Below, in pieces: positions 1-6,054 of a stretch of 6,143 nt of DNA. Location: contig JAHADO010000083.1 in NCBI GenBank assembly GCA_018375265.1, forward strand, positions 1-6,143, read 5' to 3'. The notes beneath the pieces are model-generated. The model was not told where the DNA came from and ran no database searches. It saw only the letters and a list, made by a program, of their open reading frames with translations. This DNA comes from Campylobacter concisus. Its GTDB lineage: Bacteria; Campylobacterota; Campylobacteria; Campylobacterales; Campylobacteraceae. Made by a program: the position numbers and the translations under genes. Within the stretch, counting starts at the first letter, position 1. Every line of letters begins with the position of its first letter.

Positions 1-1004
1 CTAAATTTTCTATCACAAAACCGCTAAATGAGCTAATCATGCGAGCTACAAACCTCTCAAGTGGCGATGGTGATCTAACAAGAAAACTAGAAGTTGTAGG
101 CAAAGATGAGATAGCAAAAGCAAGCGAAGCCATAAATAAATTTATAGAAAAAGTAAGAGTTTTAATCTCGGAGGCAAAAGATATCTCAAATGAAAACAGC
201 TCCATCGCAAACGAGCTTAGCTCAACCTCTGTCCAAACTGGTCGTGGGGTAGAAAACTCAAGCAAGATAGTTCAGAGCGCTGGGAAGGATTGCGCTGAGA
301 TACAATCATATATGAAAGATTCAATCGAAGTTGCAAAAGGTGGCAAAGATGATCTTCAAAAGGCGCTAACCTACGTTGATGAGACCTTAAATACTATCTC
401 AAATTTATCTTCAGAGATCGCTCAGACATCTGATATTGAGAACCAAATGGCTGGCAAGATCGAGCAGCTTAGCCGTGACGCTGAGCAGGTTAAATCAGTC
501 CTTGTGGTTATAAATGACATTGCCGATCAGACAAATTTACTAGCTCTTAACGCAGCCATTGAAGCGGCACGTGCAGGCGAGCATGGACGTGGCTTTGCAG
601 TCGTTGCCGATGAGGTTAGAAAGCTAGCTGAGCGCACTCAAAAGAGCCTAACAGAGATAAACGCAACTATCAACGTCATCGTTCAAGCGATAAATGAAAG
701 CAGCGAGCAAATGAGCATCAACTCTAAGCAAATAAGCGAGCTAACAGGCGTGGCAAACAACGCGCAAAATACCATAAGAGATATGAGCGATATCATGAGA
801 TCAGCCATAGGACTATCTGATAAAACTATCGAAGACTATATAAAGACTGGCAAGGATATTGACGATATAGTAAAAAGCATGGAGGGCATAAGTCAAATTT
901 CATCTCAAAGCACAAGAAGCGTAGAAGAGATAGCTTCAGCTGCTGAGCATCTAAACAAGATGACAGATACGCTAAATGCAAAACTTGGCGAATTTAGAAC
1001 TTGA
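1..1004 (+). CDS. Methyl-accepting chemotaxis protein, 3' part (5' end outside window)
   Basis: This is the C-terminal part of a chemoreceptor that signals to the CheA-CheW complex at the cell pole. The reading frame is open from base 3, so the ATG at 39 is internal and not a start. Bases 12-165 encode the second half of a HAMP domain, with the Pro-Leu-Asn-Glu-Leu motif, a Gly-Asp-Gly-Asp-Leu turn and a Gly-Lys-Asp-Glu-Ile segment. A long helical coiled coil follows. The near-invariant hairpin tip that contacts CheA/CheW lies at about 516-638 ([20 protein letters not shown], then the [19 protein letters not shown] stretch). The returning helix runs to a TGA stop. The protein ends in GEFRT, with no NWETF-type pentapeptide tether. 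The ligand-binding domain and transmembrane helices lie upstream, so ligand specificity cannot be told. A 34-bp gap to cheB suggests co-transcription. Family call is near certain; the individual receptor is not identifiable. Confidence 0.96.
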   Translation, partial: KFSITKPLNELIMRATNLSSGDGDLTRKLEVVGKDEIAKASEAINKFIEKVRVLISEAKDISNENSSIANELSSTSVQTGRGVENSSKIVQSAGKDCAEIQSYMKDSIEVAKGGKDDLQKALTYVDETLNTISNLSSEIAQTSDIENQMAGKIEQLSRDAEQVKSVLVVINDIADQTNLLALNAAIEAARAGEHGRGFAVVADEVRKLAERTQKSLTEINATINVIVQAINESSEQMSINSKQISELTGVANNAQNTIRDMSDIMRSAIGLSDKTIEDYIKTGKDIDDIVKSMEGISQISSQSTRSVEEIASAAEHLNKMTDTLNAKLGEFRT

Positions 1005-1027
1005 TTTATGTGGTAAATTTTAAATTT

Positions 1028-1032
1028 AAAGG
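1028..1032 (+). promoter_or_regulatory. Ribosome binding site deciding the GTG start of cheB
   Basis: AAAGG lies 6 nt before the GTG at 1039. The frame has a TAA at 1027-1029, so GTG is the first possible start. The first in-frame ATG is codon 31, which would remove the catalytic Ser11. The site overlaps the right arm of an AT-only palindrome, TTTAAATTTAAA, at 1019-1030. Confidence 0.7.
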
Positions 1033-1038
1033 CAATTA

Positions 1039-1605
1039 GTGGCTCAAAAACTGGTCTTAATAGGGGCTTCTACAGGAGGCCCAGGTCATATAAAAAAACT
1101 ATTAAAAGATATAAATTTAAATGGTGCGATGGTCGTCATCGCTCAGCATATGAACAAGATGTTTATAAACTCATTTGTCACGCAAATGGGCAGGGAGTGC
1201 AACATAAATGTTGAAATTCTAAGCGAAAAGACAAATTTAAGAGAAAATATCGTCTATATCTGTGATCAAAATTTTGAAATTTCAGCGACTTTGCCAGTTA
1301 GCGCAAAGCCACAACCTGAGATAAAAACGATATACACGCCAAATGTCGATGTGCTTTTTAACTCAGGCACGCAGATCGCCAAAAATGTAAATTTACTAGC
1401 GATCTTACTAACTGGCATCGGAGATGATGGTGCAGCTGGACTTGATAAGCTCTACAAAGCTGGCGCAAAATGCATAGCTGAAAACGAAGAGAGCGCGATA
1501 GTTTATGGTATGCCAAAGCGCGCTAAGGAGCTAAATCAAAATTTAAAATCGTTAAATTTAATGATGATAAGAAAAGAGCTTGAGGAGTTTTTAAATGCTT
1601 TTTAA
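1039..1605 (+). CDS. cheB: CheB-type chemoreceptor glutamate methylesterase, catalytic domain only
   Basis: CheB hydrolyses receptor glutamyl methyl esters (and can deamidate glutamines), opposing CheR in chemotactic adaptation at the receptor array. The 188-residue product is all catalytic domain. The GASTGGP nucleophile motif (Ser11), the AQHMN motif (His37) and LLTGIGDDGAAGL (Asp130) match the Ser-His-Asp triad of Salmonella CheB. The C-terminal AIVYGMPKRA motif is also typical. There is no N-terminal receiver domain: the protein begins 10 residues before the catalytic serine. This is the known form in Campylobacter, where activation cannot occur by CheA phosphorylating CheB in the usual way. 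Translation starts at GTG with AAAGG 6 nt upstream. The end overlaps cheR by 11 bp, indicating a translationally coupled pair. The whole triad is present, so it should be active. Confidence 0.95.
   Translation: MAQKLVLIGASTGGPGHIKKLLKDINLNGAMVVIAQHMNKMFINSFVTQMGRECNINVEILSEKTNLRENIVYICDQNFEISATLPVSAKPQPEIKTIYTPNVDVLFNSGTQIAKNVNLLAILLTGIGDDGAAGLDKLYKAGAKCIAENEESAIVYGMPKRAKELNQNLKSLNLMMIRKELEEFLNAF
1582..1587 (+). promoter_or_regulatory. Ribosome binding site of cheR inside cheB
   Basis: GAGGAG lies 7 nt before the cheR ATG at 1595 and within the last codons of cheB. It is the strongest Shine-Dalgarno match in the window and fixes the cheR start in the 11-bp overlap. Confidence 0.75.
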
Positions 1606-2419
1606 CAAAGTGGATAAACAAAGCGAAGTTTTAGAGGCAAAAGCACCAAGCGACATGGATGGATTTAACGAATTTATGAGCACTATAAAGACGCTTTGTG
1701 GGGTCGATCTGGAGCCAAAGAGGGACATCACTCTGCAAAGAGTTAGTATATTTGCCAAAAATCGCCAGATAAAAAGCTTTAAAGATCTAGTTTCGATGAT
1801 AAGATTTGACACGCTACTCAGGCAAGATCTTTTAAATTTAGTCACCGTAAATGAGACATATTTTTATAGAGAGCTAGCTCAGCTAAAAGACGTGATCTAC
1901 TACGCAAAAGAGCTTGGGGAGGCTAGAATTTTATGTGCGCCTTGCTCGAGCGGCGATGAGGTCTATTCGCTTGCTATGCTTGCTTATGAATTTGGCCTTA
2001 AACAAAGTGATATCCAGCTAACTGGCATCGACATAAACTCAGAAGCTATACAAGCTTGTAGCGTCGGAAGCTATGGCGAGAGGAGCTTACATAGACTAAG
2101 CGAGTTTCAAAAGGAGAGATTTTTTACAAAAAAAGATGACAAATTTTTCATCAAAAAGGAAATTTTGCCAAAGTGTGAGTTTAAAATTTTAAATGTCTTT
2201 GACGATGCGATGTTTAATCTTGGTAAATTTGACATCGTCCTTTCAAGAAATATGATGATATATTTTGACGATACATTTAGACTAAAATGCGTCGAAAGGC
2301 TGCACAAGCTACTTAAACCAGAGGGCAGGCTCTACGCAGGACACGCTGATCTTGTGCCATACACTCCGCTTTACACAAAGCGTTTTTCAAACGGAGCTAC
2401 ATATTACGAGCGTGCTTAA
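1595..2419 (+). CDS. cheR: CheR chemoreceptor glutamate O-methyltransferase
   Basis: CheR transfers a methyl group from S-adenosylmethionine to glutamates on chemoreceptors, resetting their signalling during adaptation. The 274-residue product has the expected two-part layout. A helical N-terminal domain runs to about residue 85 and ends in the family motif NETYFYR (86-92). A Rossmann-type SAM-binding domain follows, with motif I APCSSGDEVYSLAM (115-128), the acidic TGIDINSEAI strand (143-152), LSRNMMIYF (216-224) and LLKPEGRLYAGHAD (239-252). Motif I has Asp-Glu-Val where the family usually has Glu-Glu-Pro, a mild variation. It is translated from an 11-bp overlap with cheB, so methylase and demethylase are made together. 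Terminator-like and palindromic DNA follows directly, and the next gene has its own promoter, so cheR is probably the last gene of the chemotaxis unit. Confidence 0.96.
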   Translation: MLFNKVDKQSEVLEAKAPSDMDGFNEFMSTIKTLCGVDLEPKRDITLQRVSIFAKNRQIKSFKDLVSMIRFDTLLRQDLLNLVTVNETYFYRELAQLKDVIYYAKELGEARILCAPCSSGDEVYSLAMLAYEFGLKQSDIQLTGIDINSEAIQACSVGSYGERSLHRLSEFQKERFFTKKDDKFFIKKEILPKCEFKILNVFDDAMFNLGKFDIVLSRNMMIYFDDTFRLKCVERLHKLLKPEGRLYAGHADLVPYTPLYTKRFSNGATYYERA

Positions 2420-2435
2420 GGGTTAAATTTAACCC
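2420..2435 (+). repeat. Perfect 16-bp palindrome directly after cheR
   Basis: GGGTTAAATTTAACCC is a perfect 8+8 inverted repeat starting on the base after the cheR stop. As RNA it would give a 6-bp stem with an AAUU loop. No U-tract follows it directly, so it is not a textbook terminator. It lies about 40 bp upstream of the gyrA -10 box, so an operator role is possible but unproven. Alternative pairing exists: TAAGGG (2417-2422) can also pair with CCCTTA (2447-2452). Confidence 0.6.
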
Positions 2436-2442
2436 AGGCCGC

Positions 2443-2462
2443 TTTGCCCTTAGCAAGTTTTT
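2443..2462 (+). terminator. Possible weak Rho-independent terminator of the chemotaxis operon
   Basis: TTTGC (2443-2447) can pair with GCAAG (2453-2457), including one G-U pair, around a 5-nt loop, followed by five Ts (2458-2462). The stem is short, so termination would be weak. The T-run also belongs to the T-rich upstream part of the gyrA promoter. Confidence 0.3.
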
Positions 2463-2467
2463 ATCAA

Positions 2468-2481
2468 TTTTTGGCTAAAAT
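2468..2481 (+). promoter_or_regulatory. Sigma70-type promoter of gyrA
   Basis: TTTTTGGC followed by TAAAAT (2476-2481) fits the Campylobacter housekeeping promoter pattern, in which a T-rich -16 box ending in G precedes a TATAAT-like -10 and no conserved -35 is needed. Transcription would start near 2488, giving a leader of about 20 nt before the gyrA ATG. Confidence 0.6.
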
Positions 2482-2497
2482 CCCACAAGCTAAATTT

Positions 2498-2502
2498 AAG
2501 GA
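2498..2502 (+). promoter_or_regulatory. Ribosome binding site of gyrA
   Basis: AAGGA lies 5 nt before the ATG at 2508 and supports this start. The downstream protein aligns from its first residues with the usual GyrA N-terminus. Confidence 0.7.
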
Positions 2503-2507
2503 TAAAA

Positions 2508-5129
2508 ATGAAAGACAATCTACTTGAATTAACTCAAGATATCGCTTCAGTTGATATCGAAGATTCTATAAAAAATAGCTATCTTGACTACTCTATGAGC
2601 GTCATCGTCGGACGTGCTTTGCCTGACGCTAGAGACGGACTAAAGCCAGTTCATAGAAGAATTTTATACGCTATGGATAACCTCGGCGTTGGCAGCAGAA
2701 GTGCCTATATGAAGTCAGCTCGTATCGTCGGTGAAGTCATCGGTAAGTACCACCCACACGGCGACATAGCGGTTTATGACGCACTTGTTCGTATGGCTCA
2801 GAAATTTTCTATGCGTTATCCAGTCGTTGATGGACAAGGAAACTTTGGCTCGATTGATGGCGACAGCGCAGCTGCGATGCGTTATACCGAAGCTAGAATG
2901 ACTATGCTTACTGAAGAGCTTTTAAAAGATATCGACAAAGACACGGTTGATTTTGTACCAAACTACGACGATAGAGAGGTTGAGCCAGATGTTTTGCCTA
3001 GCCGTGTGCCAAATTTATTATTAAACGGCTCAAGCGGTATTGCGGTCGGTATGGCGACAAATATCCCACCACACAGCCTTGATGAGCTAATAGACGGTCT
3101 TTTACTACTTCTTGAAAACAAAGAGGCGACACTTGAAGAGGTGATGGAATTTATAAAAGGTCCAGACTTCCCAACTGGCGGTATCATCTTTGGTAAAAAA
3201 GGCATCATAGAGGCCTACCGCACAGGTCGTGGCAGGGTCAAACTAAGAGCCAAAACTCACATAGAAAAAAAACCGAACAAAGATGTCATAGTAATCGACG
3301 AGCTACCATATCAAACAAACAAAGCAAGACTTATCGAGCAGATCGCTGAGCTTGTAAAAGATAAGCAGATAGAGGGCATCAGCGAGGTTAGAGATGAGTC
3401 TGATAAAGACGGCATCCGTGTAGTCATCGAGCTAAAACGCGACGCGATGAGCGATATCGTGCTAAATAATCTCTTTAAATCAACCACGATGGAGAGCACT
3501 TTTGGCGTTATTATGCTTGCTATCAATAACAAAGAGCCAAAGGTATTTAACCTTATCGAGCTACTTAAGCTATTTTTAAATCACAGAAAAACCGTTATCA
3601 TTAGAAGGACGATATTTGAGCTTGAAAAAGCGCGCGCAAGAGCCCACATCTTAGAGGGTCTAAAGATCGCGCTTGATAACATCGACGAGGTGATCGAGCT
3701 TATTAGAAATAGTGCTGATACAGCGGTTGCTAGAGAAGGCTTGATGAGTAAATTTAACCTCTCAGAGCTTCAAGCAAACGCTATCCTTGATATGCGTCTA
3801 AGCAAACTTACAGGCCTAGAGAGAGAAAAACTAGAGGCCGAGCTAGCTGAGCTTATGGCTGAGATCGCAAGACTTGATGAAATTTTAAAGAGCGAGACAT
3901 TGCTTGAAAATTTGATCAAAGAAGAGCTTCTTGAGATAAAAAATAAATTTAAAGTGCCAAGAGTGACTGAGATCGTTGATGACTACGATGATATCGACAT
4001 CGAAGACCTCATACCAAATGAAAATATGGTCGTAACCATAACTCACCGCGGCTACATCAAGCGTGTGCCAAGCAAGCAGTACGAGAAGCAAAAACGCGGT
4101 GGCAAAGGCAAAGTAGCGGTCACGACATACGATGATGACTTCATAGAGAGCTTCTTTACTTCAAATACTCACGATACGCTTATGTTTGTGACTGACCGCG
4201 GACAGCTCTACTGGCTAAAAGTCTATAAGATCCCAGAGGGAAGCCGCACAGCAAAAGGCAAAGCAGTTGTAAATTTGATCCAGTTGCAGCCTGATGAGAA
4301 GATCAAAGCGATCATCCCAACGACTGACTTTGACGAAAGTAAATCTCTGGCATTCTTCACTAAAAACGGCATCGTAAAACGCACAAATTTAAGTGAGTTT
4401 AAAAACATCCGCTCAGTTGGCGTAAGAGCGATAAGCCTTGATGAGAACGACGAGCTAGTAACTGCACTCATCGCTCAAACATACGATGATATGCCAGTAA
4501 CTGACCCTGAAAATGAGCTAAGCGTAGAGACAGAGGTGCTTGAAGTTGAAGAGCTTCAAAACGAGATCGACGAAGATAATGTAAATGCCGAAGAGGACGC
4601 AAACTCAGGCGATGAGACAATGCTGTTTGTCGTTACTAAAAAGGGTATGTGCCTTAAATTTAAGATCAGCAAGGTTCGCCAAATGGGTAGAACTGCACGC
4701 GGCGTAACTGGTATTAAATTTAAAGAGCCAGGCGATGAGGTCGTAGGCGCAGCAGTCATCGAAAGCAATGATCAAGAAATTTTAAGCATATCTCAAAAAG
4801 GTATCGGCAAGCGCACAACAGCTGATGAGTACCGCTTGACAAACCGCGGCGGCAAAGGCGTCATCTGCATGAAGCTAACAAGCAGAACGGGCGATCTAGT
4901 GGGCGTTGTGATGGTTGATGAAGAGCAAGACCTCATGGCTCTAACATCAAGTGGCAAGATGATAAGAGTCGATATGCAAAGCATCCGCAAAGCAGGACGT
5001 AACACAAGTGGCGTGATCGTCGTAAATGTAGATGGCGATGATGTCGTAAGTATCGCAAGATGCCCTAAGGCAGATGATGGCGAAGATGAGGAAGAAGCAC
5101 CAAGCGAAGATATGGGGCTTTTGGAATAA
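2508..5129 (+). CDS. gyrA: DNA gyrase subunit A
   Basis: GyrA is the breakage-reunion subunit of the A2B2 gyrase, which introduces negative supercoils with ATP and is the main fluoroquinolone target. The 873 residues are close to the family length. The winged-helix/tower region begins with the [20 protein letters not shown] stretch. The catalytic tyrosine is Tyr126 in [10 protein letters not shown] (E. coli Tyr122). The coiled-coil C-gate arm spans about residues 359-490. The C-terminal beta-pinwheel starts near residue 501 and carries the GyrA box QKRGGKG (528-534), which identifies gyrase rather than topoisomerase IV. An acidic stretch (about 659-704) splits the pinwheel, and the tail is acidic ([13 protein letters not shown]). 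Residue 87 is Ile, equivalent to C. jejuni Thr86 and E. coli Ser83, while Asp91 (E. coli Asp87) is intact. It has its own promoter and RBS; the downstream neighbours are flagellar genes, as in C. jejuni. Confidence 0.99.
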   Translation: MKDNLLELTQDIASVDIEDSIKNSYLDYSMSVIVGRALPDARDGLKPVHRRILYAMDNLGVGSRSAYMKSARIVGEVIGKYHPHGDIAVYDALVRMAQKFSMRYPVVDGQGNFGSIDGDSAAAMRYTEARMTMLTEELLKDIDKDTVDFVPNYDDREVEPDVLPSRVPNLLLNGSSGIAVGMATNIPPHSLDELIDGLLLLLENKEATLEEVMEFIKGPDFPTGGIIFGKKGIIEAYRTGRGRVKLRAKTHIEKKPNKDVIVIDELPYQTNKARLIEQIAELVKDKQIEGISEVRDESDKDGIRVVIELKRDAMSDIVLNNLFKSTTMESTFGVIMLAINNKEPKVFNLIELLKLFLNHRKTVIIRRTIFELEKARARAHILEGLKIALDNIDEVIELIRNSADTAVAREGLMSKFNLSELQANAILDMRLSKLTGLEREKLEAELAELMAEIARLDEILKSETLLENLIKEELLEIKNKFKVPRVTEIVDDYDDIDIEDLIPNENMVVTITHRGYIKRVPSKQYEKQKRGGKGKVAVTTYDDDFIESFFTSNTHDTLMFVTDRGQLYWLKVYKIPEGSRTAKGKAVVNLIQLQPDEKIKAIIPTTDFDESKSLAFFTKNGIVKRTNLSEFKNIRSVGVRAISLDENDELVTALIAQTYDDMPVTDPENELSVETEVLEVEELQNEIDEDNVNAEEDANSGDETMLFVVTKKGMCLKFKISKVRQMGRTARGVTGIKFKEPGDEVVGAAVIESNDQEILSISQKGIGKRTTADEYRLTNRGGKGVICMKLTSRTGDLVGVVMVDEEQDLMALTSSGKMIRVDMQSIRKAGRNTSGVIVVNVDGDDVVSIARCPKADDGEDEEEAPSEDMGLLE
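2709..2828 (+). other. gyrA: Quinolone resistance-determining region of gyrA, with Ile87 (ATA at 2766-2768)
   Basis: This span encodes residues 68-107, around the [12 protein letters not shown] motif. C. jejuni has HPHGDTAVYDAL, with Thr86. Here the codon is ATA, one transition from ACA, the same change as the common C. jejuni T86I (ACA to ATA). Other QRDR positions look wild type: Ala71 (C. jejuni Ala70), Asp91 (Asp90) and Pro105 (Pro104). Loss of the Ser/Thr hydroxyl disrupts the water-metal ion bridge that anchors quinolones. Whether this is acquired or native to the species cannot be told from one sequence. Confidence 0.85.
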
Positions 5130-5137
5130 ATTTTGCT
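5121..5137 (+). promoter_or_regulatory. Putative sigma54 (RpoN) -24/-12 promoter of flgP-flgQ-flgR
   Basis: TTGGAATAAATTTTGCT has GG (5123-5124) and GC (5135-5136) separated by exactly 10 bases, embedded in TTGGAA and TTTGCT. This agrees with the general sigma54 pattern TGGCAC-N5-TTGC and closely with the GGAA-N6-TTGC form seen in Campylobacter and Helicobacter. It overlaps the gyrA stop codon. The start point would fall near 5148, about 25 nt before the flgP ATG. The downstream genes are flagellar, which makes the match more credible. Confidence 0.6.
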
Positions 5138-5142
5138 ATTAA
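5131..5142 (+). promoter_or_regulatory. Alternative sigma70 promoter overlapping the sigma54 site
   Basis: TTTTGC followed by TATTAA (5137-5142) resembles the T-rich/extended -10 layout of the gyrA promoter. It overlaps the -12 element of the sigma54 candidate, so both could not be occupied at once. The AT-rich context makes chance matches easy. Confidence 0.3.
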
Positions 5143-5160
5143 ATTTTAAATAAAAGCATA

Positions 5161-5167
5161 AAAAAGG
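5161..5167 (+). promoter_or_regulatory. Ribosome binding site deciding the ATG start of flgP
   Basis: AAAAAGG ends 6 nt before the ATG at 5174 and directly abuts the TTG at 5168. The spacing excludes TTG and supports ATG as the true start. Confidence 0.75.
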
Positions 5168-5173
5168 TTGTTT

Positions 5174-5674
5174 ATGAAGGTTAAAATTTTATCTTTTGCT
5201 TTGATGATTGCTATTTTTGGCGGCTGCTCATTTAACGGCTTTATGGGCGAGCCAACTAGCACATCAAACCGCAACGTAGTCATTCAAAAGGTCGATAAAG
5301 ACGATCTTAGAGAGGTGATGAAAAAAGAGAAGATGATATATGATAGCGCTCCAAGAGAGACCACTTTTAGAGCCACAGGCGAGGGTATAGCTCCGCTAAA
5401 TTCGCTCTCATATGCTCAGTCAGTCACTCTTGCAAAAAGAGCGGCGATGGCTGATGCTTATTCTCAGCTTGCAGGCAAGCTTTACGGCGTAAAGATCAAT
5501 GCTGAAGACACCGTAAGAGATGCGATGCTAAACGACTCATCTATCACTTCAAAGGTTCAAGGTCTTGTCAAAAACGCAAGGATCGTGAATGAAAATTTCA
5601 AAGACGGGCTTTATAAGGTAAATATGGAGCTTAAGATAGACGAAGATAAGTGGCGAGAAGTCTTTTCTTACTAA
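5174..5674 (+). CDS. flgP: FlgP, outer-membrane lipoprotein of the flagellar basal disk (LPP20-like)
   Basis: In C. jejuni FlgP is needed for motility and builds the large basal disk around the flagellar motor under the outer membrane. The product is 166 residues from the ATG at 5174; an in-frame TTG at 5168 has no usable RBS spacing. A lipoprotein signal peptide (MKVKILSFALMIAIFGG) leads to Cys18 in FGGC, with Phe in place of the usual Leu at -3. Ser at +2 fits outer-membrane sorting. An LPP20-like domain follows at about residues 65-156: the FRATGEGIAP strand, the AQSVTLAKRAAMADAYSQLA helix, then GVKI, VQGLVKNARIV and DGLYKVNMELKI. Identification rests on these features and on the gyrA-flgP-flgQ-flgR order known in C. 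jejuni. The gene overlaps flgQ by 25 bp. A sigma54-like promoter lies upstream. Confidence 0.9.
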   Translation: MKVKILSFALMIAIFGGCSFNGFMGEPTSTSNRNVVIQKVDKDDLREVMKKEKMIYDSAPRETTFRATGEGIAPLNSLSYAQSVTLAKRAAMADAYSQLAGKLYGVKINAEDTVRDAMLNDSSITSKVQGLVKNARIVNENFKDGLYKVNMELKIDEDKWREVFSY

Positions 5675-6042
5675 CGATACTTTTAAATTTCGCCTTTTGC
5701 CTGGAGGAGTTTATCTTCTGGGCGAAGGTCGATACGAAAAATCAAATAGTTGCCTTTGAAGAAATTTCATTTTCTAAGGCGATGACTTTAACACTAAATC
5801 CAAAACCAAAATTTCTTTGCCAGATAGACGCTTTTAAAGATGAAAATACCACAACTCTTGGCTTTTTAAATTTACACAAAGATGAAATTTTTGACTGCTT
5901 TGCCTTAAAAAAAGTGATGATAAAAAATGAGCTAAATGTCAAAAATGCGCAGGTCACAAATGCTTCAAATTTGAAAATTTTGCCAGTTAGATTTATGGTG
6001 GAATTTAAGCCAAAATCCGCTATCATCGGCACACTTCAATAA
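5650..6042 (+). CDS. flgQ: FlgQ, exported protein required with FlgP for motility
   Basis: In C. jejuni FlgQ is needed for motility and for FlgP stability or localisation; its biochemical role is not well defined. The product is 130 residues. A hydrophobic N-terminus (MARSLFLLTILLNFAFC) reads as a Sec signal peptide, with cleavage probably near AFC-LEE. A mature region of about 113 residues, predicted beta-rich, follows, with two cysteines (Cys57, Cys83) that could form a disulfide in the periplasm. I see no catalytic motif. The start is GTG at 5650, inside flgP. The codon before it in this frame is TAA, so no earlier start exists, and the Shine-Dalgarno is weak, suggesting coupling to flgP translation. 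The call relies mainly on position between flgP and flgR; sequence conservation of this family is low. Confidence 0.78.
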   Translation: MARSLFLLTILLNFAFCLEEFIFWAKVDTKNQIVAFEEISFSKAMTLTLNPKPKFLCQIDAFKDENTTTLGFLNLHKDEIFDCFALKKVMIKNELNVKNAQVTNASNLKILPVRFMVEFKPKSAIIGTLQ

Positions 6043-6043
6043 A

Positions 6044-6050
6044 AAAGAGA
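6044..6050 (+). promoter_or_regulatory. Ribosome binding site of flgR
   Basis: AAAGAGA lies 4 nt before the ATG at 6055, in a 12-bp gap after the flgQ stop. There is no room for a separate terminator and promoter between the genes, so flgR is most likely read from the flgP-flgQ transcript. Confidence 0.55.
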
Positions 6051-6054
6051 TCAA

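Noticed and set aside
39..41. ATG as the start of the chemoreceptor gene
   Set aside because: The frame is open upstream to base 3 and encodes the start of the HAMP segment (ITKPLNELI), so the ATG is internal.
1019..1030. TTTAAATTTAAA palindrome before cheB as an operator or terminator
   Set aside because: It consists only of A and T, gives no stable stem, and such strings are frequent here because of the AAATTT enrichment.
1591..1845. 84-codon minus-strand frame opposite the start of cheR
   Set aside because: It is antisense to clear CheR coding sequence, with no family resemblance and low-complexity Ser/Leu content typical of a shadow frame.
2473..2490. Possible sigma54 site upstream of gyrA (GG then GC)
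   Set aside because: The spacing between GG (2473-2474) and GC (2489-2490) is 14 bases, not 10, and flanking bases do not match.
2963..5005. Several 68-82-codon minus-strand frames inside gyrA
   Set aside because: All are antisense to conserved GyrA sequence; none has a convincing start signal or motif.
5742..6032. 96-codon open frame on the minus strand opposite flgQ
   Set aside because: It lies wholly antisense to flgQ, has no good RBS or recognisable domain, and its Lys/Phe-rich content mirrors the AT-rich coding strand.
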